A DNA stretch of 9,577 nucleotides from Bacteriovorax stolpii. GTDB lineage: Bacteria; Bdellovibrionota; Bacteriovoracia; Bacteriovoracales; Bacteriovoracaceae. The stretch covers positions 1 to 9,577 of the forward strand of contig CAMAYW010000059.1 of the NCBI GenBank assembly GCA_945862475.1, read 5' to 3'. A program made the translations under genes and the position numbers. Every line of letters begins with the position of its first letter. Within the stretch, counting starts at the first letter, position 1. A model generated the notes under the pieces. It was not told where the DNA came from and did no database searches. It saw nothing but the letters and a program-made list of their open reading frames with translations. Of the stretch, positions 1 to 6,512 are shown in pieces.

Positions 1-1298
1 CTCGACTGTAAGTAAAAGATTTGGTCCGCACTGATTTTTGAGGTTGTGGCCTCATGTTCAACAATTGCTGTGTTATTTTTAACATCAATAAATGGGAAGG
101 TATTTGCAGAGCATTGATCTCCAATAAGCATCGAATCACATTGAGAGTAATTTCGTGCACCAGTTGCACTAGGCATGATTTTTACTAAACCTCTGTAAAC
201 GTTTTGAGATTTTTCTGCAGAAATTCCCTTAGATACGATGGTGGATTTTGTGTTTTTACCAACATGAATCATTTTTGTACCAGTATCCGCCTGCATATAA
301 TGATTCGTTAAAGCGACCGAATAAAACGATCCTTGGGAATTTTCCCCTAATAAAACACAAGAAGGGTATTTCCAAGTTATCGCAGATCCAGCTTCTACCT
401 GAGTCCATGAAATTTTAGAATTTTTACCTCTGCATTGTCCTCGTTTCGTTACAAAGTTATAGATTCCGCCTTTACCTTCTTTATCTCCTGCATACCAGTT
501 TTGAACTGTTGAATATTTTATTTCAGCATCATCTAAGGTAACGAGCTCTACAATAGCAGCATGCAATTGATTTTCATCTCTTTGAGGGGCGGTACAGCCC
601 TCGAGATAATTAACATATGAGCCCTCGTCTGCAATGATGAGGGTTCTTTCGAATTGGCCTGACTCTTTTGCATTAATTCTAAAATAGGTTGATAAATCGA
701 GAGGGCACTTTACACCCTTAGGAATATAAACAAATGAGCCATCTGAAAAGACGGCAGAATTAAGAGCAGCATAAAAGTTATCTGAGTAGGGGACCACTGT
801 GCCAAGATATTTTTTTACCAGCTCGGGGTGCTTTTCAACCGCTTCGGAGATCGAACAAAAGATCACACCTACTTTTTCTAACTCTTCCTTGTGAGTCGTG
901 CCCACCGAGACAGAATCAAAAACGGCATCAACAGCAACTCCCATGAGTCTTTTTTGTTCAGTAAGTGGAATGCCTAGCTTCTCAAAAGTTTCTAGTAATT
1001 CAGGATCAACTTCTTCAATATTTTCGTAAGTTTTATTTTTGGTTTTTGGTTTTGAGTAATAGTAGATGTCTTGAAAATCAATTTTTGGGATTTTACAATA
1101 TTGCCATTCAGGATGTGTTAACGTCAGCCAGTGCCTGTAGGCCTTCATTCTATAATCCAGAAGCCATTCTGGTTCATTTTTTTTACTTGAAATGAGTCTT
1201 ATAATGTCTTCAGAAAGACCTTTTGGAAACTCTTCACTTTCTATGTTTGTAACAAAACCATATTTGTAATCGTCTTGTAGTTTATCGTCTATTTTCAT
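1..1298 (-). CDS. sufB: Fe-S cluster assembly scaffold SufB (3' end outside window)
   Basis: SufB is the scaffold subunit of the cytoplasmic SufBC2D complex, which builds Fe-S clusters from sulfur delivered by SufS and its partner. The 432 codons present start at ATG 1298 and stay open to the left edge, so about 40-60 C-terminal residues are missing. Signature stretches are clear: YLEGCTAPQRDENQLHAA around residue 232, GARNYSQCDSMLIG around 380, and EHEATTSKISADQ around 414. By spacing, Cys235 matches E. coli SufB Cys254, Cys387 matches Cys405, and Glu414-His415-Glu416 match the 432-434 ligand and active-site triad. The start codon overlaps the stop of the upstream Rrf2 gene as ATGA, with AAGG about 7 nt before it, so translation is probably coupled. 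The next genes to the left are likely sufC and sufD, judging only from usual suf gene order. The family assignment is secure. Confidence 0.97.
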   Translation of the reverse strand, partial: MKIDDKLQDDYKYGFVTNIESEEFPKGLSEDIIRLISSKKNEPEWLLDYRMKAYRHWLTLTHPEWQYCKIPKIDFQDIYYYSKPKTKNKTYENIEEVDPELLETFEKLGIPLTEQKRLMGVAVDAVFDSVSVGTTHKEELEKVGVIFCSISEAVEKHPELVKKYLGTVVPYSDNFYAALNSAVFSDGSFVYIPKGVKCPLDLSTYFRINAKESGQFERTLIIADEGSYVNYLEGCTAPQRDENQLHAAIVELVTLDDAEIKYSTVQNWYAGDKEGKGGIYNFVTKRGQCRGKNSKISWTQVEAGSAITWKYPSCVLLGENSQGSFYSVALTNHYMQADTGTKMIHVGKNTKSTIVSKGISAEKSQNVYRGLVKIMPSATGARNYSQCDSMLIGDQCSANTFPFIDVKNNTAIVEHEATTSKISADQIFYLQS

Positions 1299-1774
1299 AA
1301 GTTTGCCTTGGCGTTATCGATGAGTGGACAGTGCTCAACTTTTTTTTCAGGAATCTTTTTTAGAGCTAGTAAATTATCTTCTGCGAGAAGTTCATTGAGG
1401 GAGATTGAATTAAAAATAGTGATCAAATAATCATTAAGTCTTTTGATGGGCTGAGTGATATTGCATTTGTGGAAAAGATCACAAGGGCCTTCGTGGCAGT
1501 CCATCATAAAACTTTTGCCCTCAATGAGTTCAACTAATTCCATGTAACTAATGTGAGATAAATCTTTTGCCAGGGTATATCCACCCTTTACTCCTTTGTG
1601 AGAAAGAAGAATTCCACAATTATTCATAAGCTGCATGACTTTGGAAGTCGTATCAAAGGGTGTATCGAAACGATCACAAACCTCTCTTGCAGTCGTGAGA
1701 TCTGATGGGTTTTTTTCCTTCATGAGCTTAAGGGCCATGAGGGCATATTCAATTTTTCGATTAATTTTAATCAT
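1295..1774 (-). CDS. Rrf2-family Fe-S-sensing transcriptional regulator (IscR/NsrR type) of the suf operon
   Basis: 159-residue protein with the Rrf2 layout: N-terminal winged helix starting INRKIEYALMAL, a wing HKGVKGGYTLAKD around residues 59-71, a dimerisation helix near 110-130, and a cysteine loop in between. Cys93, Cys98 and Cys104 form C-X4-C-X5-C; E. coli IscR and NsrR have C-X5-C-X5-C. The IscR fourth ligand, His107, is Thr here. Glu9 aligns with NsrR Asp8 and RsrR Glu8, so a Glu plus three Cys cluster is an inference. Position directly before sufB with an ATGA overlap points to control of the suf operon and of itself by Fe-S status. ATG 1774 gives the standard family N-terminus, although no good Shine-Dalgarno is seen (AAGG lies about 16 nt away). 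It could be called IscR-like or SufR-like; the exact subfamily is not settled. Confidence 0.9.
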   Translation of the reverse strand: MIKINRKIEYALMALKLMKEKNPSDLTTAREVCDRFDTPFDTTSKVMQLMNNCGILLSHKGVKGGYTLAKDLSHISYMELVELIEGKSFMMDCHEGPCDLFHKCNITQPIKRLNDYLITIFNSISLNELLAEDNLLALKKIPEKKVEHCPLIDNAKANL

Positions 1775-1791
1775 AAATAGGCCAATATTTA

Positions 1792-1823
1792 CCTTACTTT
1801 AGGCGAATCCTATCTTAAATAGG
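1792..1823. promoter_or_regulatory. Candidate Rrf2 operator: two adjacent palindromes
   Basis: Upstream of the rrf2 start lie CCTTACTTTAGG (1792-1803) and CCTATCTTAAATAGG (1809-1823), each an inverted repeat with CC-TA and TA-GG half sites. The middle half sites also pair with each other as TAGG-cgaat-CCTA (1800-1812). IscR type 2 sites have a similar CC...TA/TA...GG outline but wider spacing. The position, 18-49 bp before the regulator gene, suits autoregulation. A binding role is inferred. Confidence 0.45.
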
Positions 1824-1836
1824 GCGAAAAATCACT

Positions 1837-1856
1837 TATATTTAACTTAGACTAAG
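1837..1856. promoter_or_regulatory. Possible rrf2-suf -10 element and small palindrome
   Basis: On the minus strand TATAAG (1842-1837) is a 5/6 match to a -10 hexamer and would place the rrf2 transcript start upstream of the operator palindromes, giving a leader of roughly 55-60 nt. No convincing -35 lies at the right spacing. Just behind it CTTAGACTAAG (1846-1856) is an inverted repeat with 5-bp arms around one base and could be a further protein site. Weak evidence. Confidence 0.25.
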
Positions 1857-1873
1857 ATCTTCATGATTTCAAT

Positions 1874-1912
1874 AGCTTCGGCTGCGGCTTAAGATTGACT
1901 CGCTAAAGCCGA
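1874..1912 (+). other. Inverted-repeat leader before the small secreted protein gene
   Basis: TCGGCT (1878-1883) can pair with AGCCGA (1907-1912), or CGGCTT (1885-1890) can pair with AAGCCG (1906-1911). These pairings are mutually exclusive. A tiny AGC-TTCG-GCT hairpin also fits at 1874-1883. The structure ends 10 nt before ATG 1923, so it could affect translation of that gene. There is no T tract, so it is not an intrinsic terminator. Confidence 0.3.
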
Positions 1913-1922
1913 CAAGAGGGGT

Positions 1923-2276
1923 ATGATAAAGGTTTGGTTTTATTTAATTTCTCTTCTCTTTATTCGTGATGGGATTTGCCAGTCACCGAATCCGATCGAG
2001 TACCTATCTGATAAATATTTTTCCGGACCTTATTTAATCTATGATTGTCAGGGAAGAAACTGGGCCTGTGTATCAGAAGAAAATTTTAATGAGTGCCATT
2101 CCTCAAGAGAAGATGATTCGAAGAACCTAGGGAGTTATATCCACTCTTGTTCACCCTTAGGGCAGTTTCCTACAGTTAAATCATGCAACCAGAGAATATT
2201 ATTTCTAACAACTCATCAACATGGGCAGCGATTTTGCGTTAAGGAAGAGTGGAGAAGTAAAAATATAAGTTTCTAA
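1923..2276 (+). CDS. Small cysteine-rich secreted protein, unknown function
   Basis: 117-residue protein not recognised as a named family. Residues 1-19 look like a signal peptide: Lys3, a hydrophobic stretch, then a Gly-Ile-Cys-Gln boundary near residue 19. Cys19 could be a lipobox-type cysteine, but the preceding residues RDGI are a poor lipobox, so plain export is more likely. The mature part carries Cys42, 49, 58, 76, 88 and 104, an even number that suits periplasmic disulfides, with patches YDCQGRNWACV and HGQRFCVKEEW. ATG 1923 is the only in-frame start after a TGA at 1896. The purine run AAGAGGGG sits only a few nt before it, closer than an ideal ribosome site. It stands alone on the plus strand between divergent rrf2 and convergent FHA protein 2. 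The signal peptide and Cys pattern argue for a real gene. Confidence 0.7.
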   Translation: MIKVWFYLISLLFIRDGICQSPNPIEYLSDKYFSGPYLIYDCQGRNWACVSEENFNECHSSREDDSKNLGSYIHSCSPLGQFPTVKSCNQRILFLTTHQHGQRFCVKEEWRSKNISF

Positions 2277-2944
2277 AACTGTTCGTAATTTTTTTCCGAG
2301 CTTTTGGATGATTCCGTGGGTTCGGTCTCCACTGGTTGATCGGAATTCTCTTCTTGAGTCAAAAACCAAAAAACTGCAGCTAGAGCTAATACAATGATGA
2401 GTGGTTTGGCCAAAGATTTTTTCTCTTGAGTCTTTTTCTTTTGAGGATCTTTTTGAGTTTTTTGAGAAGAAATTGATTCTTTAGCTGGAGGAGTTTTTAA
2501 TTTTAAAACTATTTCTTTTTGTGTTTTCTGAATCTCAGAAGTATAAGCTTGGGTGGAGGTGTGATCATTATTCCTATTAGAATGGTCTTGAGAAGGGCCC
2601 CCAGGCTTAAATTGAATCAGAGGAGCTTGATCCTTTACAGATGTTTTATCATCAAATTCGATTGTAATTGACTGAATGGAGCCAATAGAGAAAGTAAGAA
2701 ACGTTTGATAGGGGATTTTTACGTTCGGCTCTACTTTTGTTCCATCAATGAAGACACCATTTGTGCTTCCAAGATCGGTAACAAAGATTTCTCCATTTTC
2801 AAAATTAACTTGGCAGTGATTTCTAGATATTCCATCGTAAGGAGCAACGATCGTGCAGCTTTTTGAACGCCCAATTGTCACGACATCAGTCTTGACTTGA
2901 TGTTGCACGATTTCGCCGGAAATAAGCTTAAATGAGAAGAGCAT
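2273..2944 (-). CDS. FHA-domain protein 2 with C-terminal membrane anchor
   Basis: 223 residues. An N-terminal forkhead-associated domain (about 1-97) binds phosphothreonine peptides; the key residues are present as Gly25-Arg26-Ser27, Ser40-Arg41-Asn42-His43 and the DLGSTNG loop at 57-63. A low-complexity linker rich in Lys, Gln, Ser and Thr (about 100-178) leads to one hydrophobic segment (181-195) and a 28-residue acidic tail. Lysines before the segment predict the FHA domain in the cytoplasm and the tail outside. The FHA motifs fall at the same residue numbers as in the gene upstream (2983-3546), so the two are probably duplicates. There is no ribosome binding site; a promoter ends 5 nt before the ATG, suggesting a leaderless transcript. 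The stop overlaps the convergent gene. Partner and pathway cannot be told from sequence. Confidence 0.9.
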   Translation of the reverse strand: MLFSFKLISGEIVQHQVKTDVVTIGRSKSCTIVAPYDGISRNHCQVNFENGEIFVTDLGSTNGVFIDGTKVEPNVKIPYQTFLTFSIGSIQSITIEFDDKTSVKDQAPLIQFKPGGPSQDHSNRNNDHTSTQAYTSEIQKTQKEIVLKLKTPPAKESISSQKTQKDPQKKKTQEKKSLAKPLIIVLALAAVFWFLTQEENSDQPVETEPTESSKSSEKNYEQF

Positions 2945-2949
2945 AAGAA

Positions 2950-2977
2950 ATTATACCCCCATAGAGATCATTTGCAA
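2950..2977 (-). promoter_or_regulatory. Strong sigma70-like promoter giving a leaderless FHA protein 2 mRNA
   Basis: On the minus strand TTGCAA (2977-2972) is followed by a 16-nt spacer and a perfect TATAAT (2955-2950). Only TTCTT separates the -10 from the ATG at 2944, so transcription would begin at or within a base or two of the start codon. The promoter lies entirely in the 38-bp gap after the stop of FHA protein 1 (TAG 2985-2983). The hexamers are visible; promoter activity is inferred. Confidence 0.6.
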
Positions 2978-2982
2978 CAGGT

Positions 2983-3546
2983 CTACTTATTAAGTCCAAT
3001 AAACATTAGGACACCAACAATGATAGAAATGACGATAAAAAGGACAATATAGAGATTTCTAGTATTGTTGTTGGGTTTTCGTTTTAATTTGTAGTCCTCC
3101 GCGATTGGATTTCTTAATCCTTTAACCTTGGGAGGATCAATTCTGATAGGAGCTTCCACCTCAGGTGTTTCGCCAAAATGTTGAACATTCATCGTTCTTG
3201 TGTTGGATCCCAGTTTGGCGGCATTGATTTTTGAACTCGTGAATTCTTCTAGTTTTGTTAGTAAAGCTTGGGACTCAAGCTTACCAACAATAAAGACTTC
3301 GTTAGAGCTTAATATTTGTTTTTCAGAAGGGGAGAGTCTTTTGTTGTTGATAAAGGTCCCATTTGAGCTACCCAAATCTGTGACATATAAGCTGCCCTCT
3401 ATTTCATCGATCTGACAATGCTTTCGGGAGACAGAAGTGTGGGGAACAACGAGATCACAATCTGGAGATCTACCAATTATGATTGATTTTTTCTTCGTTT
3501 CTAAATCAATTCTCTTAATAGCATCAATTTGAACGGAAATTTTCAT
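2983..3546 (-). CDS. FHA-domain protein 1, tail-anchored membrane protein
   Basis: 187 residues. An N-terminal FHA domain (about 1-95) carries the phosphothreonine-binding residues Gly25-Arg26-Ser27, Ser40-Arg41-Lys42-His43 and DLGSSNG (57-63). A linker of about 65 residues includes a proline-rich and basic stretch (KLKRKP near 153). A single hydrophobic helix at 165-184 ends in GLNK, so the protein should be tail-anchored with the FHA domain in the cytoplasm. Its ATG follows the argS stop with no gap (TAAATG), so expression probably depends on argS translation. No kinase or phosphatase gene lies in the window to supply the phosphorylated partner. The domain call is firm; the cellular role is unknown. 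Confidence 0.92.
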   Translation of the reverse strand: MKISVQIDAIKRIDLETKKKSIIIGRSPDCDLVVPHTSVSRKHCQIDEIEGSLYVTDLGSSNGTFINNKRLSPSEKQILSSNEVFIVGKLESQALLTKLEEFTSSKINAAKLGSNTRTMNVQHFGETPEVEAPIRIDPPKVKGLRNPIAEDYKLKRKPNNNTRNLYIVLFIVISIIVGVLMFIGLNK

Positions 3547-5292
3547 TTACATTCTCTCTGGTGCCTCTATTCCCAACAAGGAAAGTCCATGTTTTATCGT
3601 TACTGCCGTGGCCTTTGATAGTTTTAAACGAGAGGACTTGAGGGGAGGAGGAGCAGATCCAACCGGGCATTCAGCATAGAAGCTGTTGTAGGCACGGCCG
3701 AGATCGTAGAGATAGTTTGTTAAAAGAGACGGTCTGTAATGCTCAGTCGCCTGCTGAACGACGTGATGGTAATTCATAAGTTGAGATACCAGTTCCTTCT
3801 CTTGAGGAGTTTCAATCAATAATGGACCTTCTTCGGGAGTTCCAAGTTTATTAACCATGGAGTTAATTCGAGCATAGGCATATTGAATATAGGGACCCGA
3901 TTCACCATCAAGTTTTAACCACTCGTCCATATCAAAAACAATCTTTTTCGAAGGATCAATTCGAGTCATTCCATATTTAATAGCACCCTTGGCAACGATT
4001 TGAGCGGTTTTCTCAATCTCATCACTCGACCAATCATTTTTATAACGCGCTAGATACTGATCCTTAATGGTTTGAACCATCTTATCAATTAAGCTTTGAA
4101 GGGGAATGATATTACCCTTTCTCGAGCTCATAGCGCCATCTGGTAACTCAACAAAATCATACTGGAGATGAAAGCATTTTTTAGCATTTTCAAACCCCAT
4201 GAGTTCTAGAACTTTAAAAACCTGTTTGAAATGATGCTCTTGTCTTTTATCAACGACATAAATATTTTTTTCAATGTGATAGTCTTGAAACTTTCGTCTC
4301 GCGAGCTCGATATCTTTAGTAGCATAAAGACCATTACCATCAGTTTTTAAAAGAAGACAAAAGCCCAACTTATGATCTTCTAAATTAACTCCGATCGCAC
4401 CCTGATCCTCTACAAATAAACCCTTATTGAAATATTCTTTGACGAGTTTAACTGAATCAGAATCAACTTCGGATTCCCAATACCAGACATCAAATTTAAC
4501 ACCCGCCCAATCATAAACCTCTTTCATGAGATCAATCGACCATTGTCTCGTTTCAACCCAGAGATCATAAAACTCGCCGGATTTTTGTTCTAATTGTTTG
4601 AGAATCATGGTGAGCTTTTCACGATTATCAGCTTCTGTTGGAGTTCCTCTTTCTGCTTCTAGTTTGTTATGAGCAGTTGAGTACATGGATCCAAGCCATG
4701 CCCCTCTTTTTACATCAGGAATCTCTCCCTTGAAGTGATATTTTAAATACCAGAGGCATTTGGCCACATGGGTTCCCACGTCTCCTGGAAAAGTTGAGGC
4801 GACAATATCAAAACCACAATAACGGTGAAGTCTAATGAGAGCATCACCAAGGCAAAGATTTCGCATATGTCCGACATGCATCTCTTTGTGAGTATTGGGT
4901 TGGGAATACTCAATCATGGTACGAGGAGTGTTTTCTGTTAATTTTTGTTTGAAAATGTCACCAGTAAGAATTTTCGGAATAAGTACGTTTGATATTTTAT
5001 TAAAATCAAAAAAGAAATTTAAATAAGGGCCCATGACTTTTTTTGAGGAAACAAAATCTGGTAGAACTTGGATAGCATCGTGAAGAGTTTTTGCTGCTTG
5101 GGCGGGATTGGTTTTAGCCTCTTTAGCGATCATAAAAAGTGGGAAGGCCAAGTCTCCGGCCTCTTTCGAAGGGGTCGCCCCGAAGAGTTCATAAACCTTC
5201 TCAAACGGGAAAGCGCAAGAGAATGATTTTTCAATAACCGGTGCGATTGCAATAGCGAGCTCGCGACGAAAATAATCGTGATGAGTAAACAC
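3547..5292 (-). CDS. argS: Arginyl-tRNA synthetase
   Basis: Class I arginyl-tRNA synthetase: joins arginine to tRNA-Arg in the cytoplasm using ATP. The 581 residues match the usual length. The N-terminal additional domain spans about 1-115 (KVMGPYLNFFF at 85-95). The catalytic domain has the HIGH box as SQPNTHKEMHVGHMRN (HVGH at 139-142) and the KMSKS-equivalent MSSRKGN at 388-394. The C-terminal DALR anticodon-binding domain includes YIQYAYAR at 468-475 and ends in the typical GIEAPERM. The start is GTG at 5292 with AAGGA 5 nt ahead, a well-placed Shine-Dalgarno. It follows the GNAT gene by 30 bp and abuts FHA protein 1 directly, so all are likely co-transcribed. Nothing appears broken. Confidence 0.98.
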   Translation of the reverse strand: MFTHHDYFRRELAIAIAPVIEKSFSCAFPFEKVYELFGATPSKEAGDLAFPLFMIAKEAKTNPAQAAKTLHDAIQVLPDFVSSKKVMGPYLNFFFDFNKISNVLIPKILTGDIFKQKLTENTPRTMIEYSQPNTHKEMHVGHMRNLCLGDALIRLHRYCGFDIVASTFPGDVGTHVAKCLWYLKYHFKGEIPDVKRGAWLGSMYSTAHNKLEAERGTPTEADNREKLTMILKQLEQKSGEFYDLWVETRQWSIDLMKEVYDWAGVKFDVWYWESEVDSDSVKLVKEYFNKGLFVEDQGAIGVNLEDHKLGFCLLLKTDGNGLYATKDIELARRKFQDYHIEKNIYVVDKRQEHHFKQVFKVLELMGFENAKKCFHLQYDFVELPDGAMSSRKGNIIPLQSLIDKMVQTIKDQYLARYKNDWSSDEIEKTAQIVAKGAIKYGMTRIDPSKKIVFDMDEWLKLDGESGPYIQYAYARINSMVNKLGTPEEGPLLIETPQEKELVSQLMNYHHVVQQATEHYRPSLLTNYLYDLGRAYNSFYAECPVGSAPPPLKSSRLKLSKATAVTIKHGLSLLGIEAPERM

Positions 5293-5322
5293 TGTTATCC
5301 TTGGAGTAGTTTTTTTTATTAT

Positions 5323-5760
5323 CTAATCAATCTTTATAGACATCAAGATATGTTTTCCAATGTTTGGAATAGTAAAGAAGTCTCCAGTTGGAGTGAACCC
5401 AACCTTGATATAGAAACCCATGGCCTTTTCTCTCGCATTACACCAAAGAAGGGTACATTGATTTTGCTTAATGACTGGAAAGGCAGTTCTTAAGAGAGAA
5501 GAAGAGAGTCCCTGTCCTTGGTATTCTGGTAAAGTCGCCATTCCACGAAGTCGGTACTGATACTGATCTGGAAACCGATCATTTCGTTCAAAATAAAATG
5601 AGGCAACACTCACAAGTTTTTTATCTACAAAGGCACCGAGGTGAAAAGTTAGCTCGTCATTGTCACCCTGAAAGATACAGTCTTCGAGTGTCCCATTAGG
5701 GCGCAGCATTTTATGCCGAATAGGATGAGTATCGATGGGTTTAATTCTTAGTACTTGCAC
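5323..5760 (-). CDS. GNAT-family N-acetyltransferase
   Basis: 145-residue acetyl-CoA-dependent acyltransferase. The acetyl-CoA pyrophosphate loop is RGMATLPEYQGQGLSSSLL at 72-90, with the Q/RxxGxG/A pattern as Gln81-Gly82-Gln83-Gly84-Leu85. A second conserved block, NAREKAMGFYIKVGF at 108-122, is typical of the fold's later strand and helix. The N-terminal part (IRHKMLRPNGTLEDCIF) resembles ElaA/COG2153-like acyltransferases, but the acceptor cannot be named. The start is GTG 5760; an in-frame TAA at 5772-5770 rules out anything longer, and no Shine-Dalgarno is visible, so a later start at Met18 is possible but would cut into the fold. It lies 37 bp after the secreted-protein gene and 30 bp before argS, suggesting one operon without an obvious shared pathway. 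Confidence 0.88.
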   Translation of the reverse strand: MQVLRIKPIDTHPIRHKMLRPNGTLEDCIFQGDNDELTFHLGAFVDKKLVSVASFYFERNDRFPDQYQYRLRGMATLPEYQGQGLSSSLLRTAFPVIKQNQCTLLWCNAREKAMGFYIKVGFTPTGDFFTIPNIGKHILMSIKID

Positions 5761-5797
5761 GAGTCGAGATTAATTGGGCCGAAACTATTTGAAAAGA

Positions 5798-6433
5798 TTA
5801 AAAGACAGAAACCCTGATTAAATGCTCTAACCCAAGTTTACCGACGGTTTGAATGAATGTTGCAAAGATAATATTTGGTAACGGAGTTTCTGGACCTCTC
5901 CAGTCAGTTTTAAGTCCCAGTAGACAAAACTTTCCAACCTCTTGAACGATCACTGTTCCTTTTAGATCTTTTAAAAAACCATCTTCAAAAACAAAAGGGT
6001 ATGTTCCTTCCTTGGTAATTCTTGGAATTTTAAACCTGACGATCATGGGAAAAGGAAGGAGAGTGTGATCTATGGTGAAAGAAAACTTCTGAGTATTCTC
6101 ATCGTATTGGCTTGATTTTATGAAATCCATATAGTTTTTGTAATTTTCATAAAGGGAGAGTTTTCTCATCGCCCGCGTACAATTTCTTGGATGAACTCCG
6201 GCCACAAACAAAAACATTTGTTGTTCTTTTTTAGTAGGAGAATGGACTTTACCTGTTGATATGACTTCACCTTTTAATAAATCTTCTCTTTCTCCTTCAG
6301 AAGGAGTGAAAAAAGGTTTAAGCTTCTGTGAAATTAACTGACCATAGCTTACTGGTAGATTGATTTTGTTTTGGGCAAAAACCCCGAATACAAATAAAAA
6401 ACTCAGTGAAATTAGTAAAAAACGATATCTCAT
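5798..6433 (-). CDS. Secreted SRPBCC/START-like protein, function unknown
   Basis: 211 residues from ATG 6433. Residues 1-20 form a clean signal peptide (Arg2, Arg4, a run of Leu/Phe/Val, cleavage after VFA before Gln21). The body has the outline of a START/SRPBCC lipid-binding fold: a strand followed by Pro and a helix leading to YENYKNYMDFI (95-105), a central LPFPMIVRFKI block (125-136), GFLKDLKGT (152-160), then LPNIIFATFIQTVGKLGLEHLIRV (185-209) as a long C-terminal helix lining a cavity. That assignment is from pattern only and is moderate. The reading frame extends upstream to 6607, but the signal peptide and the divergent topoisomerase gene make 6433 the right start; AGG lies about 7 nt upstream. 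It is the first gene of the minus-strand run ending in the FHA genes. Confidence 0.75.
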   Translation of the reverse strand: MRYRFLLISLSFLFVFGVFAQNKINLPVSYGQLISQKLKPFFTPSEGEREDLLKGEVISTGKVHSPTKKEQQMFLFVAGVHPRNCTRAMRKLSLYENYKNYMDFIKSSQYDENTQKFSFTIDHTLLPFPMIVRFKIPRITKEGTYPFVFEDGFLKDLKGTVIVQEVGKFCLLGLKTDWRGPETPLPNIIFATFIQTVGKLGLEHLIRVSVF

Positions 6434-6512
6434 TGGTTGACCTATTGTTCTGGATACCTTTAATCTTATCCTATTGATTTTCCAGTAAGCAAATTTAAAG
6501 GAGCTTTTGACT
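6434..6512. promoter_or_regulatory. Divergent promoter region between the secreted-protein operon and the topoisomerase operon
   Basis: This 79-bp gap must hold both starts of transcription. Minus strand: TTGCTT (6492-6487), 18-nt spacer, TAAGAT (6468-6463). Plus strand: TTGTTC (6445-6450), 16-nt spacer, TATCCT (6467-6472). Both are partial matches and the -10 elements overlap on opposite strands, so the two directions could compete. The hexamer choices are weak. Confidence 0.35.
6497..6503 (+). promoter_or_regulatory. Ribosome binding site that sets the topoisomerase B start
   Basis: AAAGGAG is a near-consensus Shine-Dalgarno 9 nt before ATG 6513. An in-frame TTG at 6507 sits only 3 nt away, which is too close, so the ATG is the better start. 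Confidence 0.75.

Noticed and set aside
965..1195. Plus-strand open frame
   Set aside because: It is entirely inside sufB on the opposite strand, whose protein is strongly conserved.
1895..1900. TTGACT as a -35 box for the small secreted protein gene
   Set aside because: A -10 at normal spacing would fall on the start codon at 1923 and no such hexamer is there.
1874..1912. Intrinsic terminator
   Set aside because: The stems are short and no T tract follows on either strand at the right place.
3200..3415. Plus-strand open frame over FHA protein 1
   Set aside because: Mirror of a conserved FHA domain coding sequence.
5278..5493. Plus-strand open frame over the argS/GNAT junction
   Set aside because: Overlaps two well-supported genes on the other strand and has no ribosome site or family signal.
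6437..6442. TTGACC as a plus-strand -35 for the topoisomerase operon
   Set aside because: At 16-18 nt spacing only very poor -10 sequences occur, so TTGTTC with TATCCT was preferred, itself weakly.
6507..6512. TTG 6507 as start of the topoisomerase ATPase subunit
   Set aside because: It lies only 3 nt from the AAAGGAG ribosome site, whereas ATG 6513 has a normal 9-nt spacing.
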